Positions 15,553 through 22,565 of a DNA stretch of 34,646 bases are shown piece by piece; position 1 is the first letter of the stretch; each line of letters starts with the position of its first letter. Under the pieces are notes generated by a model, which was not told where the DNA came from, did not search any database, and saw nothing but the letters and a program-made list of their open reading frames with translations. This DNA comes from a virus. The translations under genes were made by a program, and so were the position numbers. Location of the stretch: the IMG/VR virus record IMGVR_UViG_3300028423_000997, positions 1-34,646 of that record. One strand, given 5' to 3'.

Positions 15553-16857
15553 TTATGACACGGTTCCGATTCCGCCTACTGCATACCATTCATCAGACGC
15601 TTTTTTATAAAGTCGAACTTCGTCCCATTGTCCAGTCATAGCGCCTGATCCTGATGAAACCCCGTTAAGTGTTACACCTGTGTCACCTTGGATTGTGGTT
15701 GTTCCTGCACCAACCTGTAGAACTCTAATTTCTGTTCCAACAGGAAATTCAATAGCGGCGTTAGTGGGTATAGTAACAGTGTTCGCACTTGCATTATCAA
15801 CTGTAACAATTTTTGAACGGTCACTAAGTGAAAGTGTGTATGTTAGACCGGTTTGCTCATTGAATGACCAATCAAGTTGATTACTTTCATACAAATAATA
15901 TGTCTGAGGTATTCCTGAAAATACAAGAACAGCAAATCCATTATACGGGGTAGGGCAAATGACATTTAGTGATTCCTCACCACCATTTTCAGTAACACCA
16001 TTAATAGTGACATTGTTGTCGCCGATAATTTCCATCTGGTAATCTGCAGACTTGAAAAATGTGGTAACCAAACGAGGTGTTCCTGTTTGCAAATCACTAT
16101 CATCAGGAACGGTCCAACGCACAGTTGATGTTGCTCCAGCGTTTGTAACATGTGCAAAGTTATCTGTTTCGTCTAGTGTCCTATCAGATGTATCAGCTGT
16201 GATGTTATTATTATCAAGCCTAATATTAACTTCACCACTTGTTGGGTTGCTTACTGTAATTCCATCACCAGTTTCAACAGTGATAGTTGTAGCACCCCAA
16301 CTAGTCCCAGAAGTTCCATCAACTGGATTGGTTCCAACAGTAATTTCATCAATAGCATTATCAGCAATACCATCCAGTTTTGTTCCATCAGTAGCAATAT
16401 CACGTCCGTCAACAGTTCCTGAAACTGTTACATCGCCTGTGACTCCAAACGTGCTACCATCCCAAGTAAGATTGCTATCACCTTCTAGATTAGTTGCGCT
16501 TGTCCAAACAGCGAGTTCGTTATCAGCTGGTCCGCCTGATGCTGTTAAAACACCTGAATTTGTGAATGTAATCTGAACCCAGGCAGCGACACCAGTTGAT
16601 GCATCAATACATACAAATGCTTCTTCTGATGACTGATTTAACCAAATATCACCAGCTTTAAAAGTTCCGTTTCCGGCGGTATTTGAGTCATCATCATTTA
16701 TTGAAGGATTAGTTAGTTGTTCTGAAATAAACGCAGAAGAATCTGCAATATTATCCATTTGTGTTCTTAAGTCATTAGCACCAATATCACCCGTGGTGTT
16801 GTCCGCATATAATGATGCGGTTATTGTCTTAAACTCTTGTGTATCGACTTTTGTCAT
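15553..16857 (-). CDS. Tail-fibre-type structural protein, paralogue A
   Basis: 434 residues. The N-terminus (FKTITASLYADNTTGDIGANDLRTQMDNIADSSAF) and the C-terminus (VTIPTNAAIEFPVGTEIRVLQ, VTLNGV, VRLYKKASDEWYAVGGIG) align well with the next gene upstream, so the two are duplicates with exchanged middles. The centre has the DSNLTWDGSTFGVTGDVTVSGTVDGRDI block, a motif common in phage tail fibres. The C-terminal beta domain probably carries trimerisation or receptor contact. No catalytic residues are seen. Confidence 0.75.
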   Translation of the reverse strand: MTKVDTQEFKTITASLYADNTTGDIGANDLRTQMDNIADSSAFISEQLTNPSINDDDSNTAGNGTFKAGDIWLNQSSEEAFVCIDASTGVAAWVQITFTNSGVLTASGGPADNELAVWTSATNLEGDSNLTWDGSTFGVTGDVTVSGTVDGRDIATDGTKLDGIADNAIDEITVGTNPVDGTSGTSWGATTITVETGDGITVSNPTSGEVNIRLDNNNITADTSDRTLDETDNFAHVTNAGATSTVRWTVPDDSDLQTGTPRLVTTFFKSADYQMEIIGDNNVTINGVTENGGEESLNVICPTPYNGFAVLVFSGIPQTYYLYESNQLDWSFNEQTGLTYTLSLSDRSKIVTVDNASANTVTIPTNAAIEFPVGTEIRVLQVGAGTTTIQGDTGVTLNGVSSGSGAMTGQWDEVRLYKKASDEWYAVGGIGTVS

Positions 16858-16877
16858 GGATGTTCCTCGTTATTGAA

Positions 16878-16884
16878 TATTTAG
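16878..16884 (-). promoter_or_regulatory. Possible weak late promoter box CTAAATA
   Basis: The minus strand reads CTAAATA about 21 nt before the ATG of paralogue A, in the 28-nt gap after paralogue B. It keeps the TAAATA core but not the full NATAAATA pattern, so confidence is low. Confidence 0.3.
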
Positions 16885-16885
16885 T

Positions 16886-18238
16886 TTAGGCGACGGCGCC
16901 TATATCTCCGCTTACGACCCAAGCGTCAGTAGCTCTCTTATAAAGTCTGACAGTAGAATACGCTGTTCCTGTAATTGTTCCGCTGCCAGATCCGACGCCG
17001 TTAAGTGTAACACCTACACTTGCAGACAGTGTTGCAGAATTTGAAACAGTGAGAAGAGTAATATAAATTACGGTTCCTACTGGAAATGCAACGCTTGCAT
17101 TTGTTGGAATTGAAACGTCGATTGTTCCTGTTGTCGTATCAATTTCAAGAATATCTTTAGCATCAGTTAACGCAAGAGCACGACTGGATGTAATTGATGT
17201 GATAGCTGGATCAAACAAAAGTTCTCCGCTAACGGACAAGTCACCTGTCAAAGTAAGTGTGGATCCATCAAATTCTAGATTAGCGTTATCATCAAGTGAA
17301 CCGTCTGTTCCAGAAATTACAACCCTGCCACTTGTTAAATCGCTCACCTTGGCACTTGGCATGGTCAAGTGATTTCCATCATATGTTAATTGTGAATCAT
17401 CTTGTAATGCGCCACTGGCTCCGGCAAATGTAATTCTTCCGTCAGTTAAGTCACTGACTTCAACGGTGCTAAGAACTACTTCACCTAAACCATTTGGTGT
17501 TATGTTAATGTCACCATCTGTATCTGTGCTGGTAATCGTGTTGCCATCAATATCAATATTGTCTACAGCTAGATTTCCTGTGAGTGTTAATGCAGATCCA
17601 TCAAATGCAAGATTTGCATTATCTTCAATTGCGCCACTTGTTCCTGAAAGAAGAACCCTGCCACTAACAAGATCGCTAACTTGGACAGTGCTAAGAACTA
17701 CTTCACCAGCACCGTCTGGAGTAATATTAACGTCACCATCTGTATCTGTGCTGGAAATTGTATTTCCATTGATTTGAATGTTATCGATATCTAATTGTCC
17801 GACAACAAATAATTCACCAGTAATATCAAATGTAGTCCCGTCCCATGTAAGATTACTATCACCTTCAACTTCTGTTCCGCTCGACCACAATGCTACCTGG
17901 TTGGCGACTGGTGTTCCAGAGATTGATATTGCAAAAGGACCGCCAGCCGCTGCTTCCCAAACGGCAGCACTAGTGGTATTATCAAGACAAATGTAAACCA
18001 CATCGTTTGTTTCATCAATCCAAAAATCACCCGGATCAAATGTTCCGCTTCCACTGGTTCCAATGCCATCGTCGGTAGCACCAGGTGCGGCTGTGCGGTT
18101 TGTTATTTTAAATGCTGCTGAATCAGCAATATTATTCATTTGAGCACGAAGATCGGCTGGTGAAATTTCGCCACTCGTGTTATCTGGATAAAGAGTTAGT
18201 GTATCTGACTTAAATTGTGTTCTGCCTACTTCCGACAT
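16886..18238 (-). CDS. Tail-fibre-type structural protein, paralogue B with repeated modules
   Basis: 450 residues. N- and C-termini match paralogue A (LYPDNTSGEISPADLRAQMNNIADSAAF; VSIPTNASVAFPVGTVIYI; VRLYKRATDAWVVSG). The middle is a chain of repeats: a block of the type VSDLxxGRVxxSGxxGxLxDNANLxFDGSxLTLTG occurs three times, plus a diverged copy near residue 110, and a DNIxIxGNTIxSTDTDGDxNITPxG block occurs twice with a 74-residue period. Such repeats form long beta shafts in phage fibres, with the conserved C-terminal domain as the tip or trimerisation element. Two late-type boxes lie upstream. This is the first gene of the fibre run after the terminator behind gp23. Confidence 0.78.
   Translation of the reverse strand: MSEVGRTQFKSDTLTLYPDNTSGEISPADLRAQMNNIADSAAFKITNRTAAPGATDDGIGTSGSGTFDPGDFWIDETNDVVYICLDNTTSAAVWEAAAGGPFAISISGTPVANQVALWSSGTEVEGDSNLTWDGTTFDITGELFVVGQLDIDNIQINGNTISSTDTDGDVNITPDGAGEVVLSTVQVSDLVSGRVLLSGTSGAIEDNANLAFDGSALTLTGNLAVDNIDIDGNTITSTDTDGDINITPNGLGEVVLSTVEVSDLTDGRITFAGASGALQDDSQLTYDGNHLTMPSAKVSDLTSGRVVISGTDGSLDDNANLEFDGSTLTLTGDLSVSGELLFDPAITSITSSRALALTDAKDILEIDTTTGTIDVSIPTNASVAFPVGTVIYITLLTVSNSATLSASVGVTLNGVGSGSGTITGTAYSTVRLYKRATDAWVVSGDIGAVA
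17466..17782 (-). repeat. Tandem 222-bp module repeat inside fibre gene
   Basis: Segments starting at 17466 and 17688 repeat with a period of 222 bp (74 codons). The blocks 17466-17485 and 17688-17707 are identical, as are 17511-17532 and 17733-17754; the rest is diverged but in register. Near-identical DNA of this type can expand or contract by recombination and change fibre length. Confidence 0.75.
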
Positions 18239-18267
18239 TTTTATAGGTCTCCGTGCATATTATATAA

Positions 18268-18275
18268 TATTTATA
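18268..18275 (-). promoter_or_regulatory. Late promoter box TATAAATA (fibre operon)
   Basis: The minus strand reads TATAAATA, the exact T4 late consensus, 30 nt upstream of the fibre paralogue B start at 18238 and downstream of the gp23 terminator. This placement strongly suggests that the fibre genes are transcribed late under gp55. Confidence 0.72.
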
Positions 18276-18288
18276 GTTGACTTCATGA

Positions 18289-18296
18289 TATTTATC
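18289..18296 (-). promoter_or_regulatory. Second late promoter box GATAAATA
   Basis: The minus strand reads GATAAATA 21 nt upstream of the TATAAATA box at 18268-18275. GATAAATA is the same variant found at the 26.6 kb and 33.1 kb divergent regions, so this may be a tandem late promoter. Confidence 0.5.
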
Positions 18297-18365
18297 GCTT
18301 ATATTGAAGGCATATTAAGACGCTTCAGCTTCAAATTCTCCTAGCGTCTGCCATTATTTTAATCA

Positions 18366-18397
18366 CGAAAAAGCCCGGGCAAATGTTGCCCGGGCTA
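18366..18397 (-). terminator. Intrinsic terminator after gp23
   Basis: A perfect 11-bp stem (18372-18382 with 18386-18396, core GCCCGGGC) closes a 3-nt loop. On the minus strand it is followed by a run of five T (18372-18368, partly in the stem foot). It lies about 25 nt after the gp23 stop, the classic place for a terminator of a highly expressed capsid gene, and separates the head genes from the fibre genes. Confidence 0.88.
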
Positions 18398-18419
18398 ATT
18401 CTTTTCCCTTTGTCACTTA

Positions 18420-19580
18420 TTAGGTGAAGCTTAGGTTTGCAGTTGTAACGTCGATACGGTTTAGGTAGTCTGCAGCGTTACCAAGTGATGAAGCCTGGTT
18501 GCTGAGTTCAACGTAACCGTAACGTGTCATGAAGCTGACAACTGGCTCGAAGGTGCTTGGATCAAGCACTGTGCCTGAGCTCATGAGTGGGATGTATGGG
18601 CAGTAGAATGCCGCAGCATCTGTCTCGTTTGAGCCTTTGTAACCAATAAGGATGTTGTCATCTGTTGCATACTGGTTAACGTAGACACGCATTGAGCCGT
18701 TGAGTGTACCAACGAACTTGGTGTTTGTTGGTGCTTCAAATGGGCCTTCGGTTGTGCGCGCAAACGCTGATGTGGTTGCAGCCTGAAGAACAGTTAGAAC
18801 ACTTGGTGAAATAACCATCCAGTTACCAGCGCCACGACGTGTGCGAGCAGCAATGTCGTTTGCTGCCTTGTTGATGAGCACTGCTAGTGCAGCATGTTCG
18901 TCACCAACAAAGGTTGCTGTGCCGCTTACAGCTGACTGATCGTAAGTAGCTGTTGCTGCGCCTGCAAGTGAACGTAGGCTTGCTAGGATCTCCTGGTCGA
19001 TTTCTGCAGTGATTTCCTGAGCAAGTGCTGCCATGATCTCTGCTTCGACGTCAAGACCGTGCATTGCCTGTGCGTCCTGTGCTGCTTCGAAAGTCCAGCG
19101 AGCGCTGAGCTTACGTGTCTTAGCTTCAACGGTCTGCTTTAGGACCTGGATGTTGAGCTTACGACCAGCCTGACCTTCAAGAACTGAAGTTGCTTCAGCA
19201 CGGTCAGTTGTTGCGTTACCTGAGTAACCGTTAGCAATCTGGAACGGGCTTAGTGCCTCGTCGCCAGCAGTTGCACTGTCGAATGTTTCTGCGTAACGAA
19301 CGCGGAGGGTGTGGATCTGACCAACCGGTCCTGTCATTGGCTGAACACCAACAAGTTCGTTTGCAATAACAGTTGGCATAACACGGCGGATAACTGGAAG
19401 GATCACTTTGTTAAGTGTCGCAATGTTACCTGCTGATGTTGAGCCGACTGTTGCAGCCTCTGAAAGCTGTTGCTTGGTATTTTCAAGCACAGTTTCCATA
19501 ACTGTCTTTTTGTTACCGGTCAGACCGTCAACAAGTGCATCCTTTGTTGCTGACCAGTTTTCAAATAGAACGTCTGCCAT
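18420..19580 (-). CDS. 23: Major capsid protein gp23
   Basis: 386 residues. The family block GVQPMTGPVGQIHTLRVRY near residues 78-96 and the C-terminal LIGYKGSNETDAAAFYCPYIPL and FEPVVSFMTRYGYV segments are diagnostic of T4 gp23, the HK97-fold shell protein. It is much shorter than T4 gp23 (521 residues), with the loss mainly from the middle, where T4 carries its insertion domain. In T4 the gp21 protease removes an N-terminal peptide; the same is likely here but I cannot fix the site. AGGAGA stands before the ATG. It directly follows gp22 and ends in a strong terminator. Confidence 0.95.
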   Translation of the reverse strand: MADVLFENWSATKDALVDGLTGNKKTVMETVLENTKQQLSEAATVGSTSAGNIATLNKVILPVIRRVMPTVIANELVGVQPMTGPVGQIHTLRVRYAETFDSATAGDEALSPFQIANGYSGNATTDRAEATSVLEGQAGRKLNIQVLKQTVEAKTRKLSARWTFEAAQDAQAMHGLDVEAEIMAALAQEITAEIDQEILASLRSLAGAATATYDQSAVSGTATFVGDEHAALAVLINKAANDIAARTRRGAGNWMVISPSVLTVLQAATTSAFARTTEGPFEAPTNTKFVGTLNGSMRVYVNQYATDDNILIGYKGSNETDAAAFYCPYIPLMSSGTVLDPSTFEPVVSFMTRYGYVELSNQASSLGNAADYLNRIDVTTANLSFT

Positions 19581-19593
19581 TTTAATTTCTCCT

Positions 19594-20712
19594 TTAGCTT
19601 AGTCCTGCTAATTTCTTTAATTCAATAATATCAGCTGAGCTACCAGTCTCTGCCTGATTGCTCTTGACTTTGTTACCACTCAACTCACGCTTGTTTTCGT
19701 GCTTGTTTTCGGTAAGTTTAGCCTTTTTTGCTTGAGTCTTAACTTGGGTATCTTCAGCTAGAACGCTTGGTAGATACTTCTTGTAAGCCTGCTTCAACTG
19801 TGAAGTCTTAACGGACTCAAGTAGTGTTCCCATTAGTTCTTTCTGACCCTTGTTTAGAGGACCAAGCATCTCGCTCATGATTTGTTTACGCTGACTCATG
19901 TCTTCTGCGACACGAGCATTACGCTTTGCTTCATTGAGCTGTTTGTCTTTAGCTTCGATTGCTTTGTTTGACTCGGCAATCTTGTGCTTCAGACCCATGA
20001 TTTCTTTAGCAAGTTTTGCAACCTGTGTGCTTTCGCTCAAGGTGCTTGTCATAAACTCGCTTGCGAAAGATTCAAAGATCTTGCGACCAAAATCGTTTTC
20101 CTTGGCAGTCTGGATGTCTTCACGTAGGTCTGTAAGTTCCTTACGCATAACACCTTCAACCATGGTCTCGAGCTTGGCTGCGCTCTTCTTAATGAAGTTA
20201 CGCTTCGCTTCTTCAATGACCTTTTGACCTTCGCGAACCATTTTGACTTTCTGTTCTGCAAGAGAACGCTTGTCTTCATGGAATTCGTTTAGTTCTTTGG
20301 TTAGCTGCTTGAGCACAAACTCTTCTAGCTTGCCAAAGTTAGCCTTTTGTGTGTGTCGATCCTCGCGCAGTTCTTTAATTTCTTTTGTAAGAACTTCGTT
20401 GACAAAACTATCAAGCATCTTAGCATGTTCTTTCATCGCCTTCTTGTAACGAACGCGATCCTCTGCTACCTTGGATTTGTCCTGAGCGAACTCTTCCAAT
20501 TCAGTCTTGATAGCTTCCTTCAACATTGCATCCATTGCTTCAACAATCTGCGCTTTGTCATTTTCATAACGTGACGCAAATTCTTCACGCAATTCCGCAG
20601 TGACTTCCTCGCGCTGTTCGGCAATACGATTTTCGAACGCTTCTGCAAGTTCAGTCTTGATGTCCTCTGTAAGAACGTCGCTGCTGAGGATTTCATTAAT
20701 TGACTTAGGCAT
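19594..20712 (-). CDS. 22: Prohead scaffold protein gp22
   Basis: 372 residues, almost entirely charged alpha-helix and coiled coil (long Glu/Lys/Arg/Gln heptad-like runs from about 20 to 290), with no Cys and few aromatics. The C-terminal part has a compact segment (MLGPLNKGQKELMGTLLESV) and then a polar tail ending in LKKLAGLS. Together with its place between gp21 and gp23 this identifies the T4 gp22 scaffold core, which shapes the prohead and is degraded by gp21 on maturation. It starts 2 nt after the gp21 stop. Confidence 0.92.
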   Translation of the reverse strand: MPKSINEILSSDVLTEDIKTELAEAFENRIAEQREEVTAELREEFASRYENDKAQIVEAMDAMLKEAIKTELEEFAQDKSKVAEDRVRYKKAMKEHAKMLDSFVNEVLTKEIKELREDRHTQKANFGKLEEFVLKQLTKELNEFHEDKRSLAEQKVKMVREGQKVIEEAKRNFIKKSAAKLETMVEGVMRKELTDLREDIQTAKENDFGRKIFESFASEFMTSTLSESTQVAKLAKEIMGLKHKIAESNKAIEAKDKQLNEAKRNARVAEDMSQRKQIMSEMLGPLNKGQKELMGTLLESVKTSQLKQAYKKYLPSVLAEDTQVKTQAKKAKLTENKHENKRELSGNKVKSNQAETGSSADIIELKKLAGLS

Positions 20713-20714
20713 GT

Positions 20715-21350
20715 TTACTTTCTCCCTAGGTCTTGGATAAATCGAATCATCTCTTCTTTGAGATACTTCTGTGCTTTTGAATCGTGCTGAACGTTAGATG
20801 CGACGTCCCAAATGGCATTTGATCTACGATGATTCATGATCTGTTCGTAAATCGGATCCGGATAGGCTTCCGGTGCGCTTGGGTTTGCAACGATATCAAC
20901 CGTTACAATTTCGAACTCTGATACATTACCAGAGCCGTCAACGTTACCGCTACCGCGTGAGCTGACTCCAAGTTTTACACCACTTTCCAGTAGTGTTTTA
21001 CAGATGTTGCCCATTGGAGTGGGCAACATTTTTAGTTTACCGATACCGTCATTACCTTTCATGTCCATATCGACAATCTGATGTGAAACACGGTCTAGGT
21101 TAATATTGAGATCATCAGGATGATCTGCCTCACCAAGGACGGAATATCCTCCAGCAATCTTCTCTTTAAGTGACTTAACAGCACTTGTGATTTCATTGAC
21201 TGGATAAACTCTTTGATTCTGATTTTTAACCCCACCCTGGATAAAGATACCATGCATATACAGATCCTTACCACCCTGAGCGTTTTCTTGACTCTCAGTG
21301 GTAATGTGAGCTGCATCTGGCGTAATAACTTCTCTTAGTGGCTTAAACAT
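20715..21350 (-). CDS. 21: Prohead maturation protease gp21
   Basis: 211 residues, peptidase S77 (T4 gp21) family with the herpesvirus-assemblin-like fold. Conserved blocks are YMHGIFIQGGVKNQNQRVYP near 31-50, GEADHP with the catalytic His (H77), and GVSSRGSG with the catalytic Ser at 130 or 131, followed by VDIVANPSAP. It cleaves scaffold, core and capsid proteins in the prohead. It lies between the core protein and gp22, as in T4. Confidence 0.93.
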   Translation of the reverse strand: MFKPLREVITPDAAHITTESQENAQGGKDLYMHGIFIQGGVKNQNQRVYPVNEITSAVKSLKEKIAGGYSVLGEADHPDDLNINLDRVSHQIVDMDMKGNDGIGKLKMLPTPMGNICKTLLESGVKLGVSSRGSGNVDGSGNVSEFEIVTVDIVANPSAPEAYPDPIYEQIMNHRRSNAIWDVASNVQHDSKAQKYLKEEMIRFIQDLGRK

Positions 21351-21362
21351 CAGTTAATTTCC

Positions 21363-22214
21363 TTAGCTTCCAAGATGTGACTTGGATTTTTCACTTGAGT
21401 TTGAAGGATGTGAGACTTTTTTGTCGAACTTACCCTTTTGCTCTTGTGGTCCGGTGACATTCATTTTCTTAGCTGAATCGCCCTTGCCACCCTTTTCGTC
21501 ACCACCTGCAAAGTCAACTGCCTTTGCATGGCCGTCACTCATGTCTGGCTTGTTCTGATTCAACGGTGATGGCTTGCCATCTTCGTCACCTGACATTGAA
21601 ACTGAATGCTTGGAAAGGGTTGCTGACTCGTCAAGGTCATCATCTTCAATGTCCTCGTCGTCTTCGTCGTCAGTCTCAATGTCCATGTCGTCGAATTCAT
21701 CAGCAACTTCGTCGCCTTCTTCTTCGCTTTCTTCATCGCCCATTAGATCAGCAAATGCTGCGCGAAGCTCATCCATGGCATCATCAACGTTTACCATAGC
21801 GTCTTCAACTTCGCCGCTTTCGCCTTCGTCGTCCATGTCGTCGTCCATGTCCATTTCCATGTCGTCGTCCATGTCCATGTCGTCGTTATCTAGGTCCATC
21901 TCACCTTCGAGATCGTCCATAGCTTCGTCTTCATCTTCCTCTTCACCAAAATATTCTTCGGTTTCGAGTTCGTCTTCCATTGTTTCTAGATCATCCTCAA
22001 AGTCACCTGACTCATCGTCATCATGCATTGATTCATCTAGATCTTCATCTTCGTCAAGATCAAGCTCTTCTTCAACTGACTCATCTTCTTCAGCGAGGTC
22101 AGCATAAATGTCGCGAGCAGTCTCGATCAAGTGCTCATGAAGCATTTCACTGGCAAGTTCACTCTCGCCATTGACCATGTATTCAAGCACTTTTTCTAGT
22201 TTGGATTTTGTCAT
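21363..22214 (-). CDS. Acidic prohead core protein, gp67/gp68-like position
   Basis: 283 residues from the ATG at 22214. An in-frame GTG lies 6 nt upstream, but AGGAG sits 7 nt before the ATG and only 1 nt before the GTG. The first 40 residues (KLEKVLEYMVNGESELASEMLHEHLIETARDIYADL) look like the conserved N-terminus of the small prohead core proteins encoded between gp20 and gp21 in T4-like phages. Residues 40-205 are extremely acidic, with runs of Asp/Glu/Met (MDMDDDMEMDMDDD). The last 80 residues are basic and polar (KGKFDKKVSHPSN). It probably forms part of the internal core and is processed by gp21. A possible internal or DNA-mimic role is speculative. Confidence 0.7.
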   Translation of the reverse strand: MTKSKLEKVLEYMVNGESELASEMLHEHLIETARDIYADLAEEDESVEEELDLDEDEDLDESMHDDDESGDFEDDLETMEDELETEEYFGEEEDEDEAMDDLEGEMDLDNDDMDMDDDMEMDMDDDMDDEGESGEVEDAMVNVDDAMDELRAAFADLMGDEESEEEGDEVADEFDDMDIETDDEDDEDIEDDDLDESATLSKHSVSMSGDEDGKPSPLNQNKPDMSDGHAKAVDFAGGDEKGGKGDSAKKMNVTGPQEQKGKFDKKVSHPSNSSEKSKSHLGS

Positions 22215-22358
22215 TATCACACTCCTTGCCCCTTCGTGGGACCTTTGTTTGCATTACTTCAAGAGTATTTACAAAACAAAACGTCTTACCTTAGAAAAAG
22301 GCATGAAAAAGGGCAAAAAGTGTAATTTAATTCAGTATCATGGCAATATAAGTAAAAA

Positions 22359-22565
22359 CTATCCTTCTTCGCCTGAAGGACCATAGATATGAGCCACATC
22401 TTTGATACGTTGTTTCTGCTCAAGATCTTCGATACTGCGTGTTTTTCGCAATTTTTGCAAATGGCGAAGTGTAATACGTGGACGACGACGATGGTCGATA
22501 TTTACAACCGTGTAGTCATCTTCTTGCTCATCATAAAGTTCGGTTAAAAATTCTCGACTCTTCAT
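22359..22565 (-). CDS. Small conserved protein between portal and prohead core genes
   Basis: 68 residues; basic centre (HRRRPRITLRHLQKLRKTR) between an acidic N-terminus and a Gly/Glu end. The RRPRITLRHLxKLRK block recurs in T4-like marine phages at this position, by my recollection of the pattern. It starts inside the last 4 nt of gp20 (ATGA), so it is coupled to the portal gene. In T4 the same place holds gp67, a prohead core component; it may be the counterpart, but it is basic where T4 gp67 is acidic. Confidence 0.7.
   Translation of the reverse strand: MKSREFLTELYDEQEDDYTVVNIDHRRRPRITLRHLQKLRKTRSIEDLEQKQRIKDVAHIYGPSGEEG

Noticed and set aside
16052-16576. 174-residue plus-strand frame in the fibre region
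   Set aside because: Antisense shadow of the Thr/Val/Gly-rich fibre paralogue A; composition follows from the opposite strand.
17466-17782. CRISPR-like array
   Set aside because: Repeats are long, diverged, coding and directly joined, without uniform spacers; no cas genes are present.
16886-18238. Diversity-generating retroelement at the fibre genes
   Set aside because: Repeats exist, but there is no reverse transcriptase gene, no template/variable repeat pair with adenine-specific differences, and the repeats are in-frame shaft modules.
21574-22107. 177-residue plus-strand frame almost entirely Ser
   Set aside because: It is the antisense of the Asp/Glu-rich core protein gene; GAC/GAA/GAT codons read backwards give Ser codons. 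No ribosome site and it sits in a well-supported head gene.
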